This document shows, piece after piece, positions 53,352-61,220 of a DNA stretch of 64,000 nucleotides. Below the pieces are notes generated by a model. It had not been told where the DNA came from. It was given only the letters and a program-made list of their open reading frames with translations, and made no database searches. The stretch is from positions 20,004-84,003 of the forward strand of contig CAIUWR010000053.1 of assembly GCA_903902915.1 (NCBI GenBank), written 5' to 3'. A program made the position numbers and the translations under genes. Positions within the stretch are counted from its first letter, which is position 1, and the number at the start of each line of letters is the position of its first letter. Source of the DNA: an uncultured Hyphomicrobiales bacterium (GTDB taxonomy: Bacteria; Pseudomonadota; Alphaproteobacteria; Rhizobiales; Beijerinckiaceae).

Positions 53352-54935
53352 TCAGGCTCCGGTCACGGTTCCCAGAATCGCAGTTGGGTCGGACACGGTC
53401 GCATTTGTGGCGAAGGCCACGAAATGATCGGGGCGGACCAGAATCAAGTTCGCCTCATAGGCGCTGCGCCCATCGGCGAAACTGTCGCGCACGACTTTGA
53501 GCGGAACGCCGCCGGACCTGGCGGCCGCCTCGATGGCCGCGACATCCCGCTCGTCTGCGTCGAAGGCGAGCAGGGTGAAGCCCGCTCCCAATTCCTCGAA
53601 CACATTGCGCCCGCTGGACAGCGTTTGCGGCGCCAGATGGTGCCCGGCGCGCGCCTTGAAGCTATGCGCCCCCACGGCGCCAGTGGCCCCGCCAGCGCCG
53701 CCGACGATCAGCGGCGAGCCTTCGTAGTTGGGCTCGAAACTCTGGACCTCCCCGCCCACTGCGGAGGCGCGTCCGGCCCAGGCGCGTTCAAAATCGTCCC
53801 GGTCGCGCGCCGGATCATGGGCGCGCAGAAAGGCGCGATCCTCAGCGATGAAGCTTTCGATGAAATCGCGCGCAGTTGACGCGAAGACCGGCTGGCGCTC
53901 CGCGCTATAGGTCTCCAGCAAGCCGGGGGCGGCCCAGCCCTGGAGCGTTGCGGCGAGCTTCCAGCCCAGATTGCGCGCGTCCTCAAGGCCTGTGTTGATG
54001 CCATAGCCGCCATAGGGGGGATGGCTGTGGGCCGCGTCGCCCGCGATGAACAGACGCCCGGCGTCGTATCTGTCCGCCACCGCCACGCGCAGATCCCAGA
54101 AGCCGATGTGCTGGAAGGCGCAATCGAAGGGCGCGCCCACCACCTGTTCGAGATAGGCGTGGAAATCGAAATTGTCGCGTGTCGTGCCCACGGGTACGGG
54201 GGCGTGGAAAAACCAGTTTTCGCCGGTATCCACGCGGCCAAAGAAACGCCAGTAGCCATCGAGTTCGGGATGCAGCACGTTGAAGAACGACTTGCCTTTG
54301 AAGTGCGCAAGCAATTCGTTCAGCTGCTTCGAGCGGAACACGAGCAACGCCATGCGGCTTTCGTGATCCGATGACGTCTGGGTGATCCCCGCCTCCTCGC
54401 GCACCAGCGAACGGGCGCCATCGCAACCCACCGCATATTGCGCCCGCACGTCACGCAGGGCGCCGTCGGCGGAGGCGATGGTCACCGTTACGCCAGCGGC
54501 GTCTTGCGTCACCTCCTGCGCTGTCCATCCATAGAGGGTCGCGATCTGCGGCAACTCGGCGGCGCGGGCGCGCAGGGCGGCTTCGGTCTCGTATTGGGGC
54601 AGCCGCTCATTATCGCGGAAATAGTAGGGACGAACGATGACGCGCTGGTACCAATCGTAATGATAGGGGCTGAGCAGCGTGCCATAGGCGACGAGGCCGC
54701 CGATGCCGAAATCCACCGGAATGGGGGAAGCCGCGCGAACGGCCTCCTCGACGCCCCAGACATGGAAATGCTCCATGGTGCGCTGGGTCAGATTCTGGCC
54801 CTTGGGGATGGGTTGCGGATTTACATGTCGTTCGATCACGAGGCAATTGACGCCGCGCTGTCCCAGTTCAATCGCCAGCCCCATGCCCACAGGGCCGCCG
54901 CCTACGATCACCACATCCGCCGCTTGTTGTTCCAT
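53352..54935 (-). CDS. FAD-dependent aromatic hydroxylase, paralogue of 42078-43667
   Basis: A 527-residue group A flavoprotein monooxygenase with GGGPVGMGLA near residue 12, GCDGARSLVR, and GDAAHSHPPYGGYGINTGLEDA. Sequence runs parallel to the protein at 42078-43667 throughout (PKGQNLTQRTMEHFHVWG, YWRFFGRVDTGENWFFHAPVP, SSGRNVFEELGAGF). It converges on ccoA with a 9-bp gap and so transcribes towards the oxidase cluster. Substrate unknown, probably a phenolic compound. Confidence 0.88.
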   Translation of the reverse strand: MEQQAADVVIVGGGPVGMGLAIELGQRGVNCLVIERHVNPQPIPKGQNLTQRTMEHFHVWGVEEAVRAASPIPVDFGIGGLVAYGTLLSPYHYDWYQRVIVRPYYFRDNERLPQYETEAALRARAAELPQIATLYGWTAQEVTQDAAGVTVTIASADGALRDVRAQYAVGCDGARSLVREEAGITQTSSDHESRMALLVFRSKQLNELLAHFKGKSFFNVLHPELDGYWRFFGRVDTGENWFFHAPVPVGTTRDNFDFHAYLEQVVGAPFDCAFQHIGFWDLRVAVADRYDAGRLFIAGDAAHSHPPYGGYGINTGLEDARNLGWKLAATLQGWAAPGLLETYSAERQPVFASTARDFIESFIAEDRAFLRAHDPARDRDDFERAWAGRASAVGGEVQSFEPNYEGSPLIVGGAGGATGAVGAHSFKARAGHHLAPQTLSSGRNVFEELGAGFTLLAFDADERDVAAIEAAARSGGVPLKVVRDSFADGRSAYEANLILVRPDHFVAFATNATVSDPTAILGTVTGA

Positions 54936-55163
54936 TCGGTCTTGCGCCTTCCCTGCATGGCCGTAGCCCGTCGGGGCTTATAAGCATATTCGGCAAGCGG
55001 TTAAAGGCGTCGTTCGCCCTGGTCGTGGCGCCAGGGCCAATCATGCGCCAACCTTCGCAGTCTGGCCGATGATGAGTTGCAATCGCGGATGCCCCGGCTG
55101 GCCTTCGTCAGCCGGGATCGCAGGCCCATTCACGTCTGGCGCATGCCGATCTGCCCTGCGGCA

Positions 55164-55189
55164 GGAACCGCGCTCGCATTAGCGGCGTT
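55164..55189 (+). promoter_or_regulatory. EcfG-type general stress response promoter
   Basis: GGAAC (55164-55168), 17 bp, CGTT (55186-55189). This is a perfect match to the alphaproteobacterial EcfG consensus GGAAC-N16/17-CGTT and lies 40 bp upstream of the small DUF3008-like gene. It suggests induction through the PhyR-NepR-EcfG system, whose genes are not in the window. Confidence 0.7.
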
Positions 55190-55229
55190 TGTCCGCCCGT
55201 AGATGGACGCCGCAAGGACGGAGACCGCC

Positions 55230-55415
55230 ATGCCCGCCAAATCCGCAGCTCAGCAAAAGGCCGCCGGTGCGGCCCTTTCCGCCAAGCGTGGGAAGACGCC
55301 TGAGAGCAAACTCAAGGGCGCTTCCAGACAGATGGAAGAGACGATGAGCGAGCAACAACTTGAAGAGTTCGCCCACACCAGACGCAAGGGCAAGCCCGAG
55401 CATGTCGACAAATAG
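55230..55415 (+). CDS. DUF3008-like small stress protein
   Basis: A 61-residue Lys/Ala/Glu-rich protein starting MPAKSAAQQKAAGAALSAKRG and containing KLKGASRQMEETMSEQQLEEFAHTRRKG. That matches the small DUF3008 family (MPAKS..Q....G.....K.G plus a M(S)E...FA.T..KG.P end). Such proteins are typically stress-induced and of unknown function. The EcfG promoter just upstream supports that. The ATG at 55230 has GGAGA upstream. Confidence 0.82.
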   Translation: MPAKSAAQQKAAGAALSAKRGKTPESKLKGASRQMEETMSEQQLEEFAHTRRKGKPEHVDK

Positions 55416-55429
55416 GCGCGGGCGGAACG

Positions 55430-56308
55430 TCAGGCGGAGTCGTTGTTCGCCAAATCATCAAGTTCCTTGAGGGCGTCCGCTGGCAACTCAAGCGCAGCGG
55501 CGGCGATATTTTCCCGCAAATGCACGAGGGACGAGGTGCCGGGGATCAGAAGGATGTTGGGCGAACGGCGGAGCAGCCAGGCGAGCGCGACCTGCATGGG
55601 CTGAACGCCGAGGCGTGCCGCGACAGCTGACAAAGTGGAGGACTGAAGCGGAGTGAAGCCACCCAACGGAAAGAACGGAACATAGGCGACGCCGTCGCGC
55701 GCAAGGTCGTCGATGAGGGCGTCGTCCTCACGATGCACTATATTGTAATGGTTCTGCACGCAAACGATGTCGCAGATGCGTCGCCCTTCCTGCACCTGCG
55801 CGGCCGTGACATTGCTCAGCCCGATGTGGCGCACCAACCCCTGCCGCTGTAGATCGGCCAGAATGGTGAGCGGCGCTTCCAGCGATCCCTCGACCGGGTG
55901 ATGGGGATTGAACATGCTGCGAAGATTCACGACGTCGATTGCCTCCACGCCCAGATTGCGAAGATTGTCGTGGACGGCCTGGGTCAGCTCCTCGCGTGAG
56001 AAGGCAGGTATCCATGACCCATCCGCGCCGCGCAGCGCGGCGACCTTGCTGACGATCACAAGATCTTCGGAATAAGGCGCAAGCGCCTCGCGGATCAGCT
56101 GGTTGGTGATGTGCGGTCCGTAGAAGTCGCTGGTGTCAATGTGATTGACGCCACTGGCGACAGCCTCGCGCAGAACCGCCAGAGCTGCATCATGGTCTTT
56201 CGGCGGGCCGAAAACCCCAGGCCCAGCAAGCTGCATGGCTCCATAGCCGAGCCGCTTGACGATACGGTCGCCGAGGGTGAATGCGCCAGACGTGTCGATA
56301 ACGGACAT
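55430..56308 (-). CDS. ydbC: YdbC/PdxI-like aldo/keto reductase (predicted pyridoxal reductase)
   Basis: A 292-residue TIM-barrel NADPH oxidoreductase. It matches E. coli YdbC (PdxI) through RLGYGAMQLAGPGVFGPP, NHIDTSDFYGPH, VHDNLRNLG and AYVPFFPLGGFTPLQSSTL. Catalytic residues are Asp58, Tyr63 and Lys88; the usual fourth residue, histidine, is arginine (DVVNLRS), which YdbC also has as far as I recall. E. coli PdxI reduces pyridoxal to pyridoxine with NADPH. It is monocistronic. Confidence 0.9.
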   Translation of the reverse strand: MSVIDTSGAFTLGDRIVKRLGYGAMQLAGPGVFGPPKDHDAALAVLREAVASGVNHIDTSDFYGPHITNQLIREALAPYSEDLVIVSKVAALRGADGSWIPAFSREELTQAVHDNLRNLGVEAIDVVNLRSMFNPHHPVEGSLEAPLTILADLQRQGLVRHIGLSNVTAAQVQEGRRICDIVCVQNHYNIVHREDDALIDDLARDGVAYVPFFPLGGFTPLQSSTLSAVAARLGVQPMQVALAWLLRRSPNILLIPGTSSLVHLRENIAAAALELPADALKELDDLANNDSA

Positions 56309-56484
56309 GATGGATCTCTTGGAAAGGCAAGGACAGTTGGACGGCCTTCATAGCACGTCTGCATGAAGCATCTGTGGAAATCGGACGATTCTCCCGTCGT
56401 GACCATGCGGGACAGCCGTTGACGCCTCGCCATGAAAACGGCTTCGAATGGGACGCTCGCTGCAACTCGAAGTGCAGCTGAGCC

Positions 56485-56508
56485 CGCGGATCCTGGCCGG
56501 GATCCGCG
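56485..56508. other. Perfect hairpin upstream of the 124-aa gene
   Basis: CGCGGATCC (56485-56493) and GGATCCGCG (56500-56508) form a 9-bp stem with a 6-nt loop, 37 bp before the start at 56545. There is no T tract. It may be a leader structure or a protein site; the rest of the 236-bp gap shows nothing recognisable. Confidence 0.4.
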
Positions 56509-56544
56509 AGACGCAGGCTTGGTTCCAGTCGGGAGATTTGAGTC

Positions 56545-56919
56545 ATGGCGATCCATGAGGTGCTTGTCCGGCGGCTCTTCATCGTTGAAGAACGCTTCAT
56601 GCTGGCTGTGCGGATCGACGCTGACGATGCGAGACTTGTCAGTCGGATGTCAGGGGGCGCCAAACGAGAATTAGCCATCCAGATGGAGGCCAAGGATCGC
56701 ACGCTCGCCTTCATCCAGACGGCCATCGAGGAGGGAAGCTGGGATAAATACCCACTGCACCGCGAGGTGCTCGTCGCTGGTCCGCCCGAAGTCGGGCGCG
56801 TCGTCATTGATTTTTTGACCGATGAGGAAATCGCCAGAGAGCGCGCGCTCGAGACCGAGCTTGCGGACTCCGGCGTGAGCGCGCGCTGGCCCAACAGGCT
56901 GAGGTGGCTGTCTCGCTGA
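56545..56919 (+). CDS. Hypothetical protein, 124 aa
   Basis: No family recognised. GGGAG lies 9 bp upstream of the ATG. The protein is soluble, mixed alpha/beta by eye, with IHEVLVRRLFIVEERFMLAVRIDADDA at the start, a middle KRELAIQMEAKDRTLAFIQ helix, and an acidic ELADSGVSARWPNRL end. It has no signal peptide. It stands alone between the aldo/keto reductase and the small Lys-rich gene. Confidence 0.6.
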   Translation: MAIHEVLVRRLFIVEERFMLAVRIDADDARLVSRMSGGAKRELAIQMEAKDRTLAFIQTAIEEGSWDKYPLHREVLVAGPPEVGRVVIDFLTDEEIARERALETELADSGVSARWPNRLRWLSR

Positions 56920-56991
56920 TTCACGCAAGGGCGCGGCGCGTCTCAGCTACAAGGCGCAAAGCGCCTCATGCTGACCAGTCGTCCCTGAAAT

Positions 56992-57135
56992 TCAAGACTT
57001 CTTCGTGAAAGGACTGGCGGCCGCTTCGCCTTTGCCCTGGCCGAGCTTGTAGGCGGAGGCGCCGACTTTTGGTTTGTCCTTGTCCGCCTTTGGCTTCTTC
57101 GTTTCCTTGTTGCTCTTCATTTGCCCCTTGGCCAT
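56992..57135 (-). CDS. Small Lys-rich conserved protein, 47 aa
   Basis: Starts MAKGQMKSNKETKKPKADKDKPK and ends SPFTKKS. This MAKGQM(R/K)SNKE opening is a pattern I recognise from widespread tiny proteobacterial proteins of unknown function. CAGGAGACTGAA gives an ideal ribosome site for the ATG at 57135; the upstream in-frame reading lacks one. Lysine-rich and probably unstructured. No EcfG promoter is visible. Confidence 0.75.
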   Translation of the reverse strand: MAKGQMKSNKETKKPKADKDKPKVGASAYKLGQGKGEAAASPFTKKS

Positions 57136-57338
57136 TTCAGTCTCCTGCATTGACCGGCGAAAGGCCCCGGAATAATTCAAGGCTAGCAGATCATCGGGCT
57201 CGTGGCGAATGATGCGCGTCAAAGCCTCGTTCAATTCTGCAGGCGGAGCCTTATGCGTGGCCCCGGAGGCCCCTGCAACATCGGCTTTCGAGATGATCGT
57301 TTCCTTCGCGCCCTTATCGCGGCTTTCGCCTGCTGGCT

Positions 57339-58319
57339 CTAACGCCTATGCTTGCGAATTGTTTCCGATGGAAGCTCTCCAAATTCCTTCAGGTAATGAC
57401 GTGAAAAGTCGGAAGGGGACGGAAAACAAAAATCATATGCGACGGAGGCGAGTTTCATTTTCTGACTTTCGTCTTTCAACAGCCTGTGCGCGGCATGAAG
57501 GCGCTGCTTTCTAAGCCACTCCTTTGGACGCAGGCCGAAAGCCTTTTGAAACGAATATTGAAGAACGCGGGCGGACAATCCGCTTATTTCTTCCATTTTT
57601 GACAACGAAACGGATTGGGTCAAATTGGCGCGCAGGAATTCGCATAAATTGAAAACTTCGCGTCGAGCGCGTTCCGTCGAGGGATTTGTGATGACGTTTT
57701 TCGACATGATGTTCGGGTTGAGAAGCCCGACGCACAACCGATAAATTGAATCGTCTATCGCAAGCTGCCCGAGCACGTCGCAATTGCCGTCTACAGCGTC
57801 GATCAGGCGAAACATTTTCTTGAAAAGTTCGACGAACGAGACGCCTGCTGATTGAAGGGCGGGCAATCGCGTGGTCGGCTCGAGCACATTGAAATTGTCG
57901 AGCCCGATCATATTTGCATAGACGGAATTCAACTTGTTCTGATTCAAGGATATGCATACGGAGCTGCTGAAAGTCGCCCTTTGAATTCGGCTTTCCGGAT
58001 AGCTCAAAAAAGCGGAATTCCCGGATACGGTGGGAAAAATGCGGTCGCCCACCTGGATTTCCACCGCGCCGACCATTGGAATTAAAAGGTCAAAACCAAG
58101 CTCGTCGTCCCTGTCCAGATATAATGTTCTGTGGGAAAAACAGTGCAATGATAATCCATTTATAAGGATAGACGATCGTTTTGAGTGGAATCGTGTTTCT
58201 TTGTTCAGGGCCGAAATCGAGTTAACTGTCGGTATGGCGGCCGAAAGAACGTCGCCAAACAAGGTGGCATTAGATGAACTTCGCGCCCTAGCGTTATTGA
58301 ACGCCAATGCGGGTATCAT
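57339..58319 (-). CDS. AraC-family transcriptional regulator
   Basis: A 326-residue regulator with an N-terminal AraC-binding-like domain (about 30-190) and a C-terminal double helix-turn-helix (about 215-326). The first helix pair reads SLSKMEEISGLSARVLQYSFQKAFGLRPKEWLRKQRL and the second KLASVAYDFCFPSPSDFSRHYLKEFGELP. The gene is clearly more AT-rich and uses different codons from its neighbours, a sign of horizontal acquisition. It is divergent from the outer membrane protein gene at 58767, a possible target. Confidence 0.88.
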   Translation of the reverse strand: MIPALAFNNARARSSSNATLFGDVLSAAIPTVNSISALNKETRFHSKRSSILINGLSLHCFSHRTLYLDRDDELGFDLLIPMVGAVEIQVGDRIFPTVSGNSAFLSYPESRIQRATFSSSVCISLNQNKLNSVYANMIGLDNFNVLEPTTRLPALQSAGVSFVELFKKMFRLIDAVDGNCDVLGQLAIDDSIYRLCVGLLNPNIMSKNVITNPSTERARREVFNLCEFLRANLTQSVSLSKMEEISGLSARVLQYSFQKAFGLRPKEWLRKQRLHAAHRLLKDESQKMKLASVAYDFCFPSPSDFSRHYLKEFGELPSETIRKHRR

Positions 58320-58766
58320 GCCATAGCTCCTGTTTCAGCTTCTTCCATCATTTACTGATGATAGCGTAGGCGTGGCCGGGATAGCAATCCGTCTTTGCTA
58401 AACTATATTTCACAGACCATGCGAGACGCCACATTTTTCGGTTTTCAGGTAGAGATTTTCGCAATTGATATAGTGCGCCAGACGACTCCCGCTGCGGCTC
58501 TTTATGAAAACGCGAATATCATCCGATGGACGACGAGCGGACGAGCGCAGGGCGCTGGAAGGAAATGGATAAGCCGAAGCTGCAAATATAAAATAAAAAA
58601 ACAAGTATTTTGTCATAAAAGCTTACGCGGGTAAGTCTTAACAGCCAAGTCTCAGGCGGTGTTACATCAAAATCACAGTAATTTGCTTTCGCCATTACTC
58701 TACTTGTGGTTTTTTTCAAAAAGAGTGACTGTCGAATTGTGGTATGGGGACCAAGGAGATTCACAA
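58320..58766. other. 447-bp AT-rich gap between araC-like and barrel genes
   Basis: No supported gene; the two short overlapping ORFs at 58395-58634 and 58410-58616 have no ribosome site or family mark. It must hold the divergent promoters of the AraC-type gene and the barrel gene. No clear operator was identified by eye. Confidence 0.5.
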
Positions 58767-59615
58767 ATGAAGAAAACGGTACTTATGTCGGCAATCGCGC
58801 TCGGGGCGATGGCTGTTACAGCCTCGGCGGCTGATATGCCGGCGCGCGGGCCGGCGGTGGCGCCGGCGCCCTATCTGGCTCCGGTTTTCACCTGGACCGG
58901 TTTCTATGTCGGCGTGAACGCCGGCGCCGCCTGGCATGGCAACGACAACTGCCCTGGCTTCTACAACTATACGAGTTCGACCGGCGTCATCGGAAACCGT
59001 GTGACCGCCTTTGCGCCCGCATGCAATACCGACCACACCGCCTTTACGGGCGGCGCGCAGGCCGGCTTCAACTGGCAGTTGGGCTCCGTGGTCTACGGTC
59101 TTGAAGGCGACGTGAACTGGGTCGGCAACGATTCCAAGCGCGGCTTCGGGAATTACACCTACAGCTCTATCACTTATTCGCTGGATGGCGATCCGCAGAG
59201 CAGCGTGCTCGGCAGCATCCGTGGCCGCCTCGGCTGGTCGTTCGACCGCGCCCTTCTTTATGTGACGGGCGGCGCCGCCTTCCGCAACAACAGCGGCAAC
59301 GACGTGATTTACGCTTACAACAGCAGCAATGTGCTTGTTGCGACCTATTCGGCCAACTCCGACCGTAACAGCGTCGGCTGGTCGCTGGGTGGCGGTCTTG
59401 AATGGGCTTTCACCAACAATGTGTCGTTCAAGCTCGAATATCTGCACTCGGCGTTCAACCGCGACAACGGCGTCTACCTGACGCCGACGAGCTCTTATTC
59501 GAACTATGTGTTCAGGAACGATCATAACTCCGACTCGATCGACCTGGTGCGTTTCGGCATCAACTATCGCTTCGGCGCGCCTGTCGCGCCCGCCCCTGTG
59601 CTTGCCCGTTACTGA
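58767..59615 (+). CDS. Outer membrane beta-barrel protein, paralogue of 37775-38728
   Basis: A 282-residue outer membrane protein with a signal peptide (MSAIALGAMAVTASAAD), the Pro/Ala linker and the same TWTGFYVGVNAGAAW opening as the first paralogue. Barrel strands include GAQAGFNWQLGSVVYGLEGDVNW, GRLGWSFDRALLYVTGGAAF and VSFKLEYLHSAF; it ends PVLARY. AAGGAG precedes the ATG at 58767. It differs from the first copy mainly in the extracellular loops. A strong terminator follows. Confidence 0.92.
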   Translation: MKKTVLMSAIALGAMAVTASAADMPARGPAVAPAPYLAPVFTWTGFYVGVNAGAAWHGNDNCPGFYNYTSSTGVIGNRVTAFAPACNTDHTAFTGGAQAGFNWQLGSVVYGLEGDVNWVGNDSKRGFGNYTYSSITYSLDGDPQSSVLGSIRGRLGWSFDRALLYVTGGAAFRNNSGNDVIYAYNSSNVLVATYSANSDRNSVGWSLGGGLEWAFTNNVSFKLEYLHSAFNRDNGVYLTPTSSYSNYVFRNDHNSDSIDLVRFGINYRFGAPVAPAPVLARY

Positions 59616-59671
59616 AACGATCGTTCGTGGGTGCGTACCGCCGCCCTCCGGCGACGGAGACTCATGACCAG

Positions 59672-59705
59672 AACCCTCGCGGACCTGTCCGCGAGGGTTT
59701 TCCTT
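59672..59705 (+). terminator. Terminator of the second barrel gene
   Basis: AACCCTCGCGGA (59672-59683) pairs with TCCGCGAGGGTT (59688-59699) as a perfect 12-bp stem with a 4-nt loop, followed by TTCCTTTT. It lies about 55 bp after the stop codon. Confidence 0.9.
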
Positions 59706-59722
59706 TTGCAGGGTCGGCCTTG

Positions 59723-60514
59723 TCAGCCGGGTTTGCCAAGACGCGCGCAAAGCGCCCTGGCCGATTCCCGCAGCGCCGCGCCTTGCGCGCTGGACAGATC
59801 CGCCGGAAAGGCCTCGCTCGGGCCGATGAGCGTCACCACGCCCTGAATGGCGCCAGCATAATCGAAGACCGGCGCAGCCAGCGCGGCCAGTCCGCTGTTG
59901 AGCATATTGGCGGTGAAGGACAGGCCTTGCCTGCGCACATCGGCAGTGATCGCCTCGATGTCCGAAGCTGACCAGCGGCCCTGCGTCCTTTCGGCGTGCA
60001 GAAGGTCCGCTCCTTCGCCTTTGCGCAGATGCGCCAGAAAGGCGCGGCCGGTGGCGGTGGAGAGCAGCGGCAACACGAATCCAAGACGCGAGGCGAAGGG
60101 CAGGGGCCGCGCGCCATTCACATTCAGCACGATGCAGGGACCGCGTTCGCTCCAGACCGAGAAATGGGCTGATTCGCCGGTGCGCTCGCGTAAGCAGTCC
60201 AGCTCCTCGCGGGCCAGCGCCACCACATCCAGCGCCCGCATGGCCGCCACCCCGAGCCGCAGGGCGAAGGGGCCGAGCTGATAGCGGTTGGTGCTCTGGT
60301 CCTGATGCACGAGGCCCTCGTGCAGATAGCTCGCGAGATAAAGATGCGCCTGGCTGGTGGGCATGTCCGCGCTGGCGGCGAGCTGGGTCAGGGACATGGG
60401 CGCGCTGGCGGCCTCCAGCGCCCGGATCAGGCGAAAGCCCACCGCCACGGACTGGATGCGCCGCCGCTCGGGGGCGGATCGCGTCTCGTGTTCTGTTGGC
60501 TCCCCTGTGCTCAT
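59723..60514 (-). CDS. IclR-family transcriptional regulator
   Basis: A 263-residue regulator. The N-terminal winged helix-turn-helix (about 25-85) contains SVAVGFRLIRALEAAS, SLTQLAASADMPTSQAHLYLASYLHEGLV and the wing NRYQLGPFALRLG. The C-terminal GAF-like effector domain has ERGPCIVLNVNG and AAPVFDYAGAIQGVVTLIG. It is divergent from an aromatic degradation operon 155 bp away and most likely controls it, with a phenolic acid as effector. Confidence 0.92.
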   Translation of the reverse strand: MSTGEPTEHETRSAPERRRIQSVAVGFRLIRALEAASAPMSLTQLAASADMPTSQAHLYLASYLHEGLVHQDQSTNRYQLGPFALRLGVAAMRALDVVALAREELDCLRERTGESAHFSVWSERGPCIVLNVNGARPLPFASRLGFVLPLLSTATGRAFLAHLRKGEGADLLHAERTQGRWSASDIEAITADVRRQGLSFTANMLNSGLAALAAPVFDYAGAIQGVVTLIGPSEAFPADLSSAQGAALRESARALCARLGKPG

Positions 60515-60586
60515 CGCCGCAGCTCGTTCCCGTGATCAGAGTCTCAGTGGTGGCATGATCGTCCGGCAGGCTCAAGCGCAGATGCC

Positions 60587-60599
60587 TATACAATGTATA
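60587..60599. promoter_or_regulatory. Candidate IclR operator palindrome
   Basis: TATAC-AAT-GTATA is a perfect inverted repeat in the divergent gap, 72 bp from the IclR start and 70 bp from the VOC gene start. IclR proteins bind short AT-rich palindromes of this kind. Also contains possible -10 hexamers on both strands. Confidence 0.5.
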
Positions 60600-60668
60600 A
60601 CCCGGCTTGACGTAATCCAGCCTAGGGGGCAACGTCCAGGCAGAATCCTTCGCCAGGGAGAGACAGTC

Positions 60669-61184
60669 ATGCGGGGCGCCATTCGCAAGCTCTACCATTT
60701 CGCCTATCCCTGCCGGGACGCGGAAGAGACGCGCCAGTTCTACGAAGACCTGCTCGGCCTGCCGCTCGTCCATTGCATGCAGGTTGATGCGGTGCCCAGC
60801 TCCGGTGACAAGGGGCCTTACGCCCATATTTTCTTCGAAATGGGCGACGGCTCCTATCTGGCGTTCTTTGATCTCGGCAAAGGCGAAATGCCTGCGCCGT
60901 CCCCCAATACGCCCAGCTGGGTGCAGCATTTCGCCATGGAGGTGGAGACGCTGGACGAAGTGCTGTCCTTCAAGACCAAGCTCGAGGCGGCTGGCGTCGA
61001 GGTGAAGGGTCTGGTGGACCATGAATTCATCAACTCGATCTATTTCTTCGACCCCAATGGTCTGCGGCTGGAGATCACCACCCGCACCGAGGCGCCCGGC
61101 TTTCTGGAACATGCGGCGCGCGAGGCCCATGGCCTGCTGGCGGACTGGACGCAATTCAAGCGCAACGGCGGGGCCGCCGACTGA
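60669..61184 (+). CDS. VOC-family (glyoxalase/extradiol dioxygenase-like) protein
   Basis: A 171-residue protein with two beta-alpha-beta-beta-beta modules. Putative metal ligands are His10 (LYHFAYPCRD), a middle His (WVQHFAMEV) and Glu near residue 135 (LRLEITT), as in type I extradiol dioxygenases and glyoxalases. The start at 60669 follows GGGAGAG. It heads a three-gene operon with a hydrolase and an FAD monooxygenase, so extradiol ring cleavage of a hydroxylated product is a reasonable guess. Confidence 0.82.
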   Translation: MRGAIRKLYHFAYPCRDAEETRQFYEDLLGLPLVHCMQVDAVPSSGDKGPYAHIFFEMGDGSYLAFFDLGKGEMPAPSPNTPSWVQHFAMEVETLDEVLSFKTKLEAAGVEVKGLVDHEFINSIYFFDPNGLRLEITTRTEAPGFLEHAAREAHGLLADWTQFKRNGGAAD

Positions 61185-61220
61185 GGCCGCCGCTTTGATC
61201 CGCTGACAGGAGACAACCCC

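Noticed and set aside
58395..58634. 79-codon ORF in the AT-rich gap (and its 68-codon antisense partner)
   Set aside because: No ribosome site, no conserved pattern, and both strands are open only by chance in an AT-rich stretch.
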